DNA of 64,000 bases from Escallonia rubra (lineage: Eukaryota; Streptophyta; Magnoliopsida; Escalloniales; Escalloniaceae). Below are positions 11,600 to 23,348 of this stretch, piece by piece. The DNA is taken from contig JAVXUO010002473.1 of assembly GCA_033065855.1 (NCBI GenBank), positions 1-64,000 of the forward strand, in the 5' to 3' direction. Under the pieces are notes generated by a model. The model did no database searches and was not told the origin of the DNA. It saw only the letters and a program-made list of their open reading frames with translations. The number at the start of each line of letters is the position of its first letter. Within the stretch, counting starts at the first letter, position 1. The position numbers were made by a program, and so were the translations under genes.

Positions 11600-13331
11600 A
11601 TGTTAGCTCACAGCTTTGCTGAGCTAGCGTGCCGGTTTTGCTTTTTGCATATCGTACATTGGCGCAAAAATTGACATCGTACGCTTTTCAAGCCACCGGA
11701 AGGGCGTTTCAAGAGTGGTTTGATGATGAGATCTCGTTTAGCCACCTGGATGAAAACCGTTGACCGCAACCTTGAGGGTTTTCCTAGCTGTAGATTATGT
11801 GAGGTAACTGCTTATCCAACGGATTGAGATGTCATCCGTATTTTGACACGATTGACCGGGTTTTGAAATTATCTTAACTGATCTGTTAATACTGGTTGGT
11901 TTGAAATTGGTGTAAAACTTAGTGCTTTTCGGTTGTATTATTTTTATTATTCTGAAAAAACATAAAAGGTTTAGTGACCGATTCCCCTTGTATATTGAGA
12001 AAGACATACTTTACGTGTTAATGTAATTTTATTTCTTGAATGAACATTTGTTCTAATTGACTTAAACGAACTGTCCAAACTGATGATATTTGATTTGGTT
12101 CATTTTCAGACCAATGGGCAACGTTTCAATTTGCGGTTTGGCTCCAAATCTAAATCGAACCGAATCATGCTCACCCTGATTTCCCTAGTCTTTTGTATCA
12201 CGTTAAGAGGTCTTACGAGCTAAATCTGACACCCATGAGTGCACCTGGTTTCTTTCTCCGGCCTATACTCTCGGTTTTTATAATATAAAAAAAAAACATG
12301 ACATTTTTCCTTAATCCATCCTATAGCGATGAATATGAGTTGTCAGTTAAGATGTGCTTCTTGAAGTATCTTATATTTGGATTGGAAATCATTATTCAAA
12401 AACCCATTACTAATAATTTTTGTTTTTACTTTTTTTTTTTTTTTTGGTCTTGAACCATGGTGGTGTTTACATGACATTTTTAACTAGATCACACTAGATG
12501 TTCTTCTCAATATAGCAAAAACTCTTATCACCTTTACATATCATAGAGAAGAATGAAGATTTGGGTAAGCGTGGCCAAGTGGTTTACAACTTATAAAGAT
12601 ATGGAGAAGGAAGTATAGGTTCAGAACAGGAAAGCAATGAAACAAGTAGAGGGCCAACTGAACCGTACCAGTTCAAAATTTTCAGACTAATGAACAACTC
12701 TTTAGTCTAAGGTTTGACCTTCAAATCTGAACCAAATCGAACCGTGCTCAACTCTTTAGTCTTAACCTTGAACAAAGCGGATGTCGATTTCCAAGGTCTT
12801 ATGTACCCAAGGTGTTACGAGCTAAAATCTGACACCCACGAGTGCGTCTGCTTTATTTCTCCCGTCTATACTCTTGCTTTTCATTTAAAAAAATCACATT
12901 TTTCCTTAATCCATCATATAGTGATTGAACATGAATTGTCGACTCGTGATTTGCTTCTTGAAGTATCTCACTTTCGGATACAAAATCATCATTCAAAACC
13001 TTATTACTAATATTTATTTTTTAAAGCTAAAAAAGTTTTCCTTTAGGAAAAATATAGAGGAGGGAGAAGAGATTAAGAATAGGAAATCAATGAAACAAGT
13101 GGAATGCCAAGAAATCCATTGCCAACACAAATTTTGAAGAAGAGTTGGTAATTTGCCCCGCCAATTCTTTCGGTCACATAGAGGACGAGGTTCTACTTTA
13201 CTTGGTCTTCACTAAACTCAAAACTATCAATCCTCCAACTTCCTTGTGCTTATTTTTCTCAATCACCCTTTTCTACTGTCCACCACACACTGCTAGCTGC
13301 AGGCACAAAAACTGGCCATTCCAACGTGTCC
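11600..13331. repeat. Diverged ~600-bp direct duplication upstream of the COBRA-like gene
   Basis: Two similar blocks, about 12100-12690 and 12690-13130, share long ordered matches: a GAGCTAAATCTGACACCCA region (12218 and 12820), CATTTTTCCTTAATCCATC (12302 and 12896), CTTCTTGAAGTATCT (12357 and 12953) and CAATGAAACAAGT (12634 and 13089). Small indels and substitutions show it is not recent. No coding content was recognised. The second copy ends just before the COBRA-like promoter. Confidence 0.7.
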
Positions 13332-15581
13332 ATGAAAATTCTATTGAAAGAGGTGATCTTCACTCTCATCTTGTTTTCCTTCACAAATTTTGTTTGTAGA
13401 GGTCAGGATTATGATGGTGGTAATAGTCCGCCCGCGGCTCCTCCCCCTGAAGCTGATAACTGCAATGGAATCTTTCTGTCATATATATTCATGTCTAGAG
13501 AAAAGGAGTATCCCTACGTGAAGAACGCGACTGCACAGGCGTGGGCGTTTAAATCCACCGCGACAATAATGAATACTGGCATAAATGAACTCAAAGAATG
13601 GAAGATGTTCATTGGCTTTCAACACCAGGAGCTTCTGGTCTCTGCTAGTAATGCAGTACTGGTGGATGGGAATGAGCTTCCAGCTCCGGTTGGGACTAAT
13701 GGCACTTATCTGTCCGGCTATCCTCAGACGGATTTGAAAACTTCGATTGAAACTGCAGGAGATCTAACACAAATTCAGGTGCAAGTCCAATTGACCGGCA
13801 CTCAGTTTGGGATCACGCCACCAGGGATTCCAATGCCAAAGAGGCAAAGACAATTCGTCTTGCCAATGATGGATTCAAGTGTCCTGCACCAACGCGCCAT
13901 GGTAAGTACTAAAAACAAGTTGCTCATTGGTATGCCTTTTGAGCAAAGAATATTTTAACTTGCTGAAAGAAGAAATCTAGAGATGGTTTTTGATATAATT
14001 GCTTTTCATCTGCACAAAGGCTGTTCCCAAGACTCCTACACACTCTGTGCTCCATTGTCAACTTGCCTGCTGTGACACATCATTTGTTCTGCTAGTCTTA
14101 TTTGACAATGTTTTTGCACCTTTTGCATTCTAAAATCTTTTGTTGATTTTCATTTTGGTTTCGTAGCAAGCTCGATCTATGTATGCTGTGTGAGGGATCC
14201 GAAAGTCAAGGTCAAGAACATTACAACGAAGTATTTTCCTCGCCAGGATGGCGATCTATCATTATCCTACGATGTTATCCAAGTCTACGAAAACAACTAT
14301 CTTGCTCAGGTGACGATTGAAAATAACAACCCTTTGGGACGACTTGACCATTGGAACTTAACTTGGGAATGGATGAGAGGGGAGTTCATATACACAATGA
14401 GAGGAGCATACACTCATCAGAATGACTATTCAGACTGCATATATGGTGTAGCAGGACAATATTACCAAGACTTAGACTTTTCCCAAGTTATGAACTGCCA
14501 AAAGAAGCCGGTCATTGCTGATCTGCCTCGTGATAGGGCAAAAGATGAAAAAATTGGTAACTTACCATACTGCTGTAGAAATGGTAGTCTCTTGCCAACC
14601 ATCATGAATGCAACCAAAGCCAGGTCCATTTTTCAAGTACAAGTCTATAAGCTTCCACCAGATTTGAATAAAACCGCGCTTTATCCTCCTGAAAACTGGA
14701 AAATAGTTGGTGTTGTTAATCCGGAATATAAATGTGGGACACCTCTACGAGTAGATGCAACCGAGTTTCCTGATCCAAGTGGACTTCAGGCAACCACCTC
14801 GGCTATTGCAAGCTGGCAAGTGGTATGCAATATAACACGGCCAAAGATGAGAGAAAATCATTGTTGTGTATCGTTCTCTGCTTACTATAATGAGTCTGTC
14901 ATACCCTGCAATACTTGTGCTTGTGGTTGTGGTGATACCAAAAACTGCAATCCAAATGTCCCTCCATTGCTTCTCCCTCCAGAAACCCTTCTTGTTCCTT
15001 TCGAGAATAGAACATTAAAGGCTGTACATTGGGCGAGAATAAAGCACTATAATGTTCCCAGGCCATTACCTTGTGGTGACCATTGTGGGGTTAGCATAAA
15101 CTGGCACGTCGTCAGCAATTATAGGAACGGGTGGACTGCTCAGATTACTCTTTTCAATTGGGAGGAAATCAACTTTGAGGACTGGTTTGTCGCGGTTCAA
15201 ATGAAGAACGCAGCTCCCGGTTTTGAAAAGGCTTATTCTTTCAATGGAACGTTGCTTGAGGACCTAAATGACACCGTCTTCTTACAAGGCTTGCCGGGGT
15301 TGAATTATTTGATCGGGGAAACAAATGGTACCAATCCAGCAAAAGATCCAAAAGTACCTGGTAAGCAACAATCAGTAATTATGTTTACTAAGAAAAGAAC
15401 ACATGGAATCAACGTTATCAAAGGAGATGGATTCCCTACAAGGCTGTATTTCAATGGGGAAGAATGTGCACTGCCTTCACATTTTCCAAAAGCAGAAGCG
15501 AATAAAGATCATATAAACCTAGTATTAGTATTCTTATTAGTACTTGTAACATTTTCCCCGATAGCATATCCCCTACACTGA
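13332..15581 (+). pseudogene. COBRA-like protein, COBL7 subgroup, with 8-nt frameshift
   Basis: COBRA-like proteins are GPI-anchored extracellular proteins that affect cellulose deposition and oriented growth. Exons 13332-13901 and 14167-15581 join by a GT/AG intron. Visible features are an N-terminal signal peptide (KEVIFTLILFSFTNFV), the long N-terminal domain of the COBL7-11 group (CNGIFLSYIF, WKMFIGFQHQELLVSASNAVL), a cellulose-binding-like region, the Cys-rich CCVS block with CNTCACGC, and a C-terminal hydrophobic GPI signal ending at the stop. The frame breaks at 13842-13849, where AGGCAAAG appears to be an imperfect copy of the preceding TGCCAAAG. Downstream of it the family sequence (LANDGFKCPAPTRH) resumes in another frame. 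Apart from this the gene looks intact, about 658 residues, so it is a recent null allele, a sequencing error or an unusual transcript. No other inactivating change was seen. Confidence 0.85.
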
Positions 15582-16098
15582 CAAAGGATCAGGTTTTGTT
15601 CTGTATTTTGGTAGATCAGTTCCTAGGTTTGGTTTACTGCTTAGGTTTAGGATATGAGATGTTTGTAAGATGTCAAAATTGAAAGTTGACCATATCAGAT
15701 TTTCATCTTGGTACATCTCTTGCTCTGTTATGCCAATAGTCCTTTCTACATTTTACCAAATGCAGTCCCATACTGTGCCCTTAACATATGCTAAACCAAC
15801 AAGAAAGCAACAGAAAACGTAAACTGACGAGTGCGCGGACTGTTACATAGTATTGACCATCCTCTGAAAAACTTGACAAAGCCTTAAACAACAAATTTGG
15901 GGAACATAGTATTGACCATCTCCTTTGCTCTCATCTCCATGACAATAACAAGAAATGCCGTGTACACGTCTGGTGAAATAAGTCACTGTCAGCATTACTT
16001 TTAAGTACAACCTTGTAAGCATCCCCAGCTTTGCCTTATTCTGTGGACTCGAACAGTTTTTAACTCAATAGTCCAACTTCCTGAAAACCACAGCTTTC
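15582..16098. other. Intergenic between COBRA-like and NHL genes
   Basis: Should hold the COBRA-like 3' untranslated region and the NHL promoter. No gene or mobile element was recognised. Confidence 0.5.
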
Positions 16099-16671
16099 AT
16101 GGGGCAATGCTGTAAGCTTCCCAGAGGACTAAAAATATGTTTTGGTGTCACAGCACTTCTTATTATCATTCTTCTCGCAGTCGCCACAGTCCTGTTTCTT
16201 ACCATCTTAAAGCCTAAACAACCCAGAATCACCACTCCTGCTGTTTACCTTGAATACATCAAATGGGAGCCATTCCCATTCCACTTAAACGTGACGCTAG
16301 GAATTATTGTCACGATTGATAACCGGAATTATGGAAGCTACAAGTACGAAAATAGCACCGCGTACTTGAGCTATCATGGCAATGTCACGGGTGAAGCGCC
16401 CATTGGCGAAGACACGATTCCAGCCCGGGGGAAGCACAATATAAGCACGAACGTCGTAATCCAAGGTGAGAAAATTGTCGAAAATCCTAACTTTGTGATC
16501 GATTTCGCTACCGGGTCCTTGAATCTCACTTCTTCCACCACTTTGCATGGAAAAGCAACCGTGTTGAAGTTGTTCAAGACGAAGGCCACTAGTCATTGCA
16601 CTTGTAACATTTCTGTACTTGTTGAAGCTCAGAATGTCACTTCTGTCTGCAGTTCTAAAGTCAAGTTCTAA
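16099..16671 (+). CDS. NDR1/HIN1-like (NHL), LEA_2 family membrane protein
   Basis: A single-exon gene of 190 residues. A short cytoplasmic head (MGQCCKLPRGLK) is followed by a strongly hydrophobic membrane segment at about 14-38. Next comes the LEA_2 beta-sandwich with the usual pattern of a PxxxLEYI-like start, NVTLGIIVTIDNRNYGSYKYENS and several N-glycosylation sites. Proteins of this family sit at the plasma membrane and many are linked to defence or osmotic stress; the specific role here is unknown. It lies 517 bases downstream of the COBRA-like gene on the same strand, and there is no sign the two are co-transcribed. The start is the first Met, immediately before the basic head and TM. 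Confidence 0.88.
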   Translation: MGQCCKLPRGLKICFGVTALLIIILLAVATVLFLTILKPKQPRITTPAVYLEYIKWEPFPFHLNVTLGIIVTIDNRNYGSYKYENSTAYLSYHGNVTGEAPIGEDTIPARGKHNISTNVVIQGEKIVENPNFVIDFATGSLNLTSSTTLHGKATVLKLFKTKATSHCTCNISVLVEAQNVTSVCSSKVKF

Positions 16672-16842
16672 TCTTTTCCCCTTCCTGTAACAAAAGTACA
16701 GGTTAATTCCTTCTGATTTGTCTTAGAAGACCTAGGGATCATGATTAAATTCCAAAGAATAAGAAACATATCTTTACATGAAAAGTATTATAGGTTGAAC
16801 AAGACTTCAGCTTCCAACTTCTCATTAGGCCATTTAGCCTTG

Positions 16843-16863
16843 TTGTGTGTGTGTGTGTGTGTT
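16843..16863. repeat. (TG)n microsatellite
   Basis: Alternating TG run of about 20 bases in the NHL 3' flank. Confidence 0.8.
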
Positions 16864-16984
16864 GTTTGACTTAAACTGTTCATAAATTCCATTTGTTGCT
16901 TATTCAATCTTTTGTTTTTCGGTTTCTGAAATTCAAACTTTTAAGGACCATTTTGCCCAAAAACATAAGGGATCATTTGCAAAT

Positions 16985-17517
16985 GGGTTAATTACACTAG
17001 GCACCCTCAAGTTATCACTTTGTAGCAATCTGCACTACAAAGTTTTTTTTCGCTATCTGTCACCCCAAAGTTTCATAAGTGTGGCACCCAACATCCTCCG
17101 TCCAAATTTCGGCCAACAGCCTCACCGGATAAGTAATTTAACTTAAACAAGGGGGCATTTTGGGCATTTCAGGCAGCGGCGCGAGGCTGTTGCCGCTGTG
17201 GAGGGCGGGGGAGAGAAGAGGAAGGAGGAGAGGGGCTCGGTGCCGCCGATAGGGGGAGGGGCGCTGCTGACGGAGAGTGCGGCGCCGGCCTCGGATGCCG
17301 CCGCAAGGGGGTTGGCAGAGAGGGTTTCTGTGATGTTCCAAAAATGCCCTCCTAAGTTCAGCTTATTAATTTTTTTTCCCAGAATTTGGCCGGAATTTGG
17401 ACGGAGGGTGTTGGGTGCCACACTAATGAAACTTTGGGGTGACAGATAGCGAAAAAAAACTTTGTGGTGCAGATCGCTACAAAGTGATAACTTGAGGGTG
17501 CCTAGTGTAATTAACCC
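16985..17517. mobile_element. Pack-MULE-like Mutator element
   Basis: Perfect 9-bp target duplications TTTGCAAAT occupy 16976-16984 and 17518-17526. The terminal inverted repeats are about 131 bp (16985-17115 and 17387-17517), start GGGTTAATTACACTAGGCAC and differ at only a few bases. A 9-bp duplication with long TIRs is diagnostic of Mutator-like elements. The ~270-bp interior is strikingly GC-rich (gcggcgcgaggctg style) and reads on the minus strand as an open frame with NITETLSANPLAAASEAG and Pro/Ser-rich sequence. This looks like captured host sequence, so Pack-MULE-like is the best class. No transposase is present. Confidence 0.88.
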
Positions 17518-17526
17518 TTTGCAAAT

Positions 17527-19832
17527 AATAACTAGTAAGATCATTATATCTCTTTCTCTAGCTAACTCAACGGTGGCCCAATCCCCATCAATCTTTTGAA
17601 GGGGTCGTTAGGCCCATGGGCCATGATTTAGTTTCGAGGCCTGTTAACTCGGCCTAAACTTGGCCCATCCAGATTGACGACCATCTTACCCTTTTATTCG
17701 CGTTAAGTTTTATTCTTTTTTTAAGGTTGGGCTACATTTTCTGGGAGGACGTTTCTTCATTTACTCTTGCTGCCCAACTCGTGATGGAGACGGCGATCAA
17801 TTCAAAAAATCACTCGGTACGTTGTTACGAAGCTTTTATCGGCTAAAATCGGTGAGAATTGCGTTGCAGTAAATAAGTCATGAGCGAAATTACTTTTCTA
17901 ATTTTCCTGTATTCTGGTAATACAGATATACTAGACAACGCATCGGTGTCCAATGCTAAGAACCATCAATAACAAAGTTTTAATGCCACACGTTTGGAAC
18001 CTAATTAAAATAATGGTGGAGGCCTGGAGGGTGACATGCGTATACGTTCTTGGGGACCAAAGATAAGAACTAATCACCACAATAAATTTAGGGTTTGGTT
18101 CCATTTGATACGAGGAAATAATTATTTCTTGATAGTGATTCTTGTTGCCAATTAACAACTTCGACAAAGAATGAATTTCAAAAGATTGGTGTTTATTAAG
18201 ATTTGAGTGTTCAAGTTGGCATCTTAACTCTCATCATTCAATATTAGAAATATCAATTAGCATTATGAGATTGATGTCATGAATCAGGATACCCAACAAT
18301 GGATAGCTTGCCCCTATCTTTCATTATCAATTCAATGTTGATGGCCCTTAAGGTACTGTTTGACATTTATCATCTGAATTTAGTTCAAGGATGAGGCAAG
18401 TTTCCACTTGGTTGATGTGTTGCCAATTAAGACATTACCAATAACTGCATGAACGAGCAGCTCATAAATGGCGCAACACTGAACAAGTCTGTGCTTGAAA
18501 AGCCATTACTATGTGTCATCACTTACATAAGTAATGGAGTAGAGATGCTAATTTCTGATATTGAGATGCACCAAGTTGTCCAAGCTTCTACCAAAAAAAG
18601 GGCTTAAATGCTTGCCAGTTGCATTTGTCTATGTTCCCTTGTAGGATTTTTGCAAAGAAAACAGGAGTTAAACGCAGCTACACAAAGAAGAATAGGTCTT
18701 CGGTCTGTATGTCCTAAAACCCATCGAGACTGAGAGAAGATTATTACCCAAGATGCAAGAATAAGGGTCAGCAATTAAACTGTTGAACCGATTCATCTCG
18801 TGAAGCTGAATAGACGAACACTACGGATCACGAACCAATTAATGAACAATGAGTTAGGATTTTTTTTTCCCATCCTGAATATTCGATTCGGTCACCGAAC
18901 CGTACCCTAGATAACACACGATTAGAAATATTTAAACTTTAACCCAACATTTGTTACTATAAGTTTTTACCATATCTTGGACATCAGATCATCTAAGTTT
19001 GCATTGGCTGTAGCTAGGTCTTCCATTTGGGTTAAACTCTCAAATGGCTCTCTAATGCATTCTGCAATATTGCTACATCCAGTCTCTTGGACCAAATCAA
19101 CTGACCCCAAGTACCCGGATCGATCGAAAGTTCGATTCTACTGGAGGTATGAAAAATTCATCTCAGTCAAGTATGCATGCATTCTACTCAGACTATTCTT
19201 TGCAACTTGCATACTTGATTCAACCTGCTCCTCCTCAGGTTGACTCGCCATGAGATACACTTTCTTTTTGATTGACTCAACATCAGCCTAATAGATTCTG
19301 CCCCAGGGCCGTGGTCTGTTTTGCTAAATCTTTTAGAAGTATGATGATTTCACTATCAAATTATTCCTTTTATTTCTTTTTTGGTTATTTTTTCTTTGCA
19401 CGAAATTTGCAACTCTTGTGTTATTTATGATATGATTTAATCCCCAACACAAATAAGTAAACTTATGCTCTAACTTTAATAGGTATACTCCAGTACCTTA
19501 TTATATAAATAATATAAAGACCCAGAAGTCAACAGACAGACTCAAACAAATGTAATAATGATTATAAGTTGAAACAGGTTCGTGAGTCTAAATTGATCCA
19601 TTTGATCTGTCCAAACTGTTAAAATTGAACCATTCAATTACATTTTTTTTTTTTTTGGTTTTTCAAAGATAATGTAGGCGTCAATATAAGTAAAACAAAG
19701 TGAGATAAAACATAGCTATGTATATGTTTCTCACCATGACAATTACTATAAAGTCCCAAAACGACATAGCCAATTTTAACTAGTTATTGGGACTTCTAGA
19801 TTTGATGAGCATGACAATTGACAACCCAAAAG
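17527..19832. other. Intergenic, AT-rich, no gene recognised
   Basis: No family-level coding match. A short minus-strand open frame at 19138-19251 (37 residues, starting MASQPEEEQVESS) has coding-like composition. I do not recognise it, and it may be a gene or transposon fragment. Confidence 0.35.
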
Positions 19833-19981
19833 GGAAGCAATGTTTAAACGTTATAAAAAAAGAAAAAAACACACTCGCGCTCGCGCGCGAGCACAGACAC
19901 ACAACAAAATGGAAGCAATTTTTAAACGTTGTAAAAAAAGAAAAACACGCACACGCGGACGCGCGCGCCCGCGCACACACG
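19833..19981. repeat. 78-bp tandem duplication with alternating CG/CA tracts
   Basis: The unit beginning GGAAGCAATGTTTAAACG at 19833 recurs at 19911. Each copy ends in alternating purine-pyrimidine sequence rich in CGCG and CACA (19872-19905 and 19947-19981). Such tracts can adopt Z-DNA; this is inference only. Confidence 0.75.
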
Positions 19982-21118
19982 TTATTCAGTAGATGCCTAA
20001 TTTACCTTTCAGCCAGATTAACCTCCACTAAGACGATCAGTTCTGTCTTTACTGAGGTCAGACACCAATAAAAATAAACTTGGGTCATACTTTACACTTC
20101 TCTGGCTTCTGTTAGGTGGAATGGTTAATACTTAATACTGTTACTTTTAATGGCTGGGCCTTTCGTATACAGAAGTTGCAGGAGATATGGTTCCCCTCTT
20201 TATTGCACTCTGCCAATTTCGTTCTTAGTTTTTAAAGTTTTGGACAGAAAGATAAATTCTATTTATGGTTCAACAAAAAGAATTAAAGAGCCACATTTAT
20301 TTATGATCCATGTCCAAAAAATGCTGTTGGTCATATAAGAGGAGCTGGTGCAATATTTATTTACCACCACCAAATAAATTTATGCTCGGCTCTTTTCTTT
20401 CTTCTTCTTAATTTTTGGTTTGAATGTGGGTAGTAAGGAGTTAATGCTTTACTTTTGATCGAATCAAAACAACTTGGGCATGTTTTGAAACATCGCTAGG
20501 AGATACTCCGTACTTTTTATTATTTGAACTAGCGTCAGCTTTTCCCGTATTTAACTTTCTTTTATACCACTTATATAGGAGACACCCTTTTTGGTGTAAC
20601 ATCCCTTTTGATGTAACAGAGCTACTTATCTTAAATTACGACACTTGACATTCTAAATTATTTTTTTTTAAAAATTGACACAAAATTTTAAATAGTAAAT
20701 AACTATGTATAAAGACATGTTTGGTTTTCAGAATTTAAAATTTCCTAAAAAAATTTAGTTAAATAAATTCTAAAGGTCAACCTTGATATCATAAAAAGAT
20801 CATATTGCTAACTTTATTTTTGTAAACGCATCTTACGCGGTAACTAGTCCTTTCTTGTTTCCGCGAGTTAAAGGGGACATATGGTTCCATACATAAAACA
20901 TGTGGCTACTTTTACCACTTTTTTGGTCCTTTTGCTGCCAACACTGACTAGGGCGTATCGCTGCACTTGTTGACATAGAATAAGAAGCGTAGCTTTCTTT
21001 TATTTGTCTATAATTTACTTCGAAAGAGTATCGTTCTCCAAGTTCACCAATAGTAAAGATAAAATCCGAAACTTGAACTATAACTTGCATAAAATAAAAG
21101 AAAAAAATTTGGGTGTTA

Positions 21119-21319
21119 CCCTGTTGGAGGAATCTTCCACATACTTCTTATATAGCGACAATCAATCGTTTCTAAATGTTTCTAGTGACTTTTATTTAGT
21201 GACGCTAAAAATATGCTGCTAATAATTGTCGCTGAAAGTGTTAGAAAAAAGTCATCAGAAATATTTGACGACTATTAATTGTCACTATACACGGGGTTGG
21301 AGGAAGATTCCTACAACCC
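21119..21319. repeat. Imperfect ~200-bp inverted repeat (foldback/MITE-like)
   Basis: The left arm (GTTGGAGGAATCTTCC, then AGCGACAATCAAT and AAATGTTTCTAGTGAC) matches the reverse complement of the right arm near 21245-21319 with scattered mismatches. The spacer is short. No clear target duplication was identified. Confidence 0.5.
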
Positions 21320-22031
21320 GAGTAGGAGCTAAAATTTGTCTTAAAATAAAATAACGTTTATAGGTGATAAAAAGTTCTTCCAACCGTCATAGAAAAGGTA
21401 AACGTGTCACCTTAACGACGAATTCAGATTAAGTGAGAATTACGAGAGTTGTGCATCCAAATTTTAGACATCACTTGTGTTCCTTTAGATTAAGCTAAAA
21501 AGATTAAGGGCTACACTACTTAGATTAGTGGCCTATTCTCTTCTCTACACACTGCTTATACGGCTAGAAGTGCCTATCACATACTCATTACTCACATCCA
21601 AACACTTGATAAGAAGAAGAGGAACGGAAAGGTACAATTTGGACTTCACACAGTACATTATTCACTTTTTTGGTGGCCACTCGAAGAGCGTAAGGGGCAC
21701 TTTAGTGTTTGGAAAGACATGAGAAAAGTAGGGCCGATGACTAGCTATTAACTTTATAGTGACATTAATCAGTAGTGAAGGCAATCTATCTCAAGTAGAA
21801 AAAAACGGATATGTAAAGTTTCACAAGTAAGGTTTTATTCTGTGCAACGTTGTTTTTCAAATATGCCGATTCAAGTAGTCATTCTTTAGGTGCATTACAA
21901 AAGGGCTCTTAAGTCAAAATCGCACATTAGGATTTCTTTTTTAAACTATTTTCCTATCTTCGTCTTATCTCAACAACAGCGGCAACATTCCATTTTTTCC
22001 TTAGACGTCGCCATAGTCCATAGATCCTGGC
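21320..22031. other. Intergenic, no gene recognised
   Basis: AT-rich sequence. Short open frames carry no recognised motifs. Confidence 0.4.
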
Positions 22032-22555
22032 CAGGGACGGATCCAGGAAGTGCAATCGAGGGGGACCAAAAAAGTAAAAATTGATGGTTAACATAAAATA
22101 ATTCATGCCACTAAACATTAAGTGCAAAGCATATTGCTCAATTTGACTGCTAATCATATGATTTCACTTTTCATAGTGATTTATTTAAGTTACTAAGATT
22201 AGTCAACAACAATTAGTAATTGTACTGAGGACAATAGTCACATATAAGATGGCATACTATAAGAATTTAAAATAAGAAAAGAACTAACATTGATCTATTC
22301 GTGTTTCTTTGTAATATGAAGATATGAAATTTGAAAATTGGAAGAATGTAGATGGAGTAATGGAACGAGAAAGATAAAGATTATGACAGTCGATGACACA
22401 ATAAAATAAAATCCAAATACATTAATGTTACAATATAATGATATTTTAATAAATATCTTAAATACAGTTACTCATTATTCGAAAATGAAAAATAAAATTT
22501 TCAAAATCCCCCCCCCCCCCTCCCCCCGCGTCGTCACGGGGGTGCTCCGCCCCTG
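22032..22555. mobile_element. hAT-like MITE
   Basis: The left end CAGGGACGGATCCAGG and the reverse complement of the right end, CAGGGGCGGAGCACC, form a short inverted repeat of the CAGGGGCGGA type common in plant hAT-like elements. The 8-bp flanks ATCCTGGC and ATCCCGAT agree at 5 positions only, so the target duplication is decayed or absent. There is no coding capacity, and a poly-C run lies near the right end. Confidence 0.55.
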
Positions 22556-23348
22556 ATCCCGATAGCAAGAACAATGCCCACACTATTGTCCTTGAATCGT
22601 TTGAGTTCATTGGATCGCTCTAGTTCATTAGATTCTGTGTAATGCTTTGATTACTATGGTCCAACCTGATAAAAAGGTCGTGGCGGCGAAGTAGGTGGTG
22701 GTGGCGGCGGTGAGATCAGAGAGATGAACATACATATTTGGTTTTGTTAAAAATTAAATGACAAGATTACTCTCACGTTTATAACTAACCACACAAATTA
22801 TAAAGGCGTAATTGTAAACACGTTTATATCTTATTTGCACGCTCTTGCAAGTATTGCCACAATACACCCGATATGAAGTGATTTGGTATTTGGTGAAAAA
22901 CAAAAGGGAAGAAGAAGAAGAAGAAGCTAATTTGGTTGCAATTCCCTTTGAGAACGCGAAAGCTAGGATTTGGTTACAATTCATAGGCTTTATAGAACTT
23001 ACTTATTCCGCATTCAAAAATCACTAATCTTCAATTCGGTAGAATTAAATAGTTGGCACTTAAATGGCAGCTCACAGTCACAGGGCTATAAGCTATCATC
23101 ATATAGGGTGTGTTGTAGGCTTGTATATAGCAATCTCTCGACCAACCTAAGGATATAAATGCAACATGCAAGTCAACTCCTGGTAATTGCAAACTGTTGT
23201 TTCCCTAGCTCGTTTGGATCATCGGAAGCAGTAAGGTAAATACTCCTGCGCGAAGCACTTGAGTTGAGTCCACCGAAGCAAAATTCCTCCGTACATATCT
23301 CAAAATAAAAGATGAGTGAGCTGAGCCGGAGAGAGGGGTGGTGGAGGG
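22556..23348. other. Intergenic, no gene recognised
   Basis: Contains a GGTGGTGGCGGCGG run near 22695 and a GAA trinucleotide run near 22910. No gene was seen. Confidence 0.4.

Noticed and set aside
12560-12640. GTGGCCAAGTGGTTT resembling a tRNA A box
   Set aside because: No matching B box at the right distance and no tRNA fold; it lies within the duplicated repeat.
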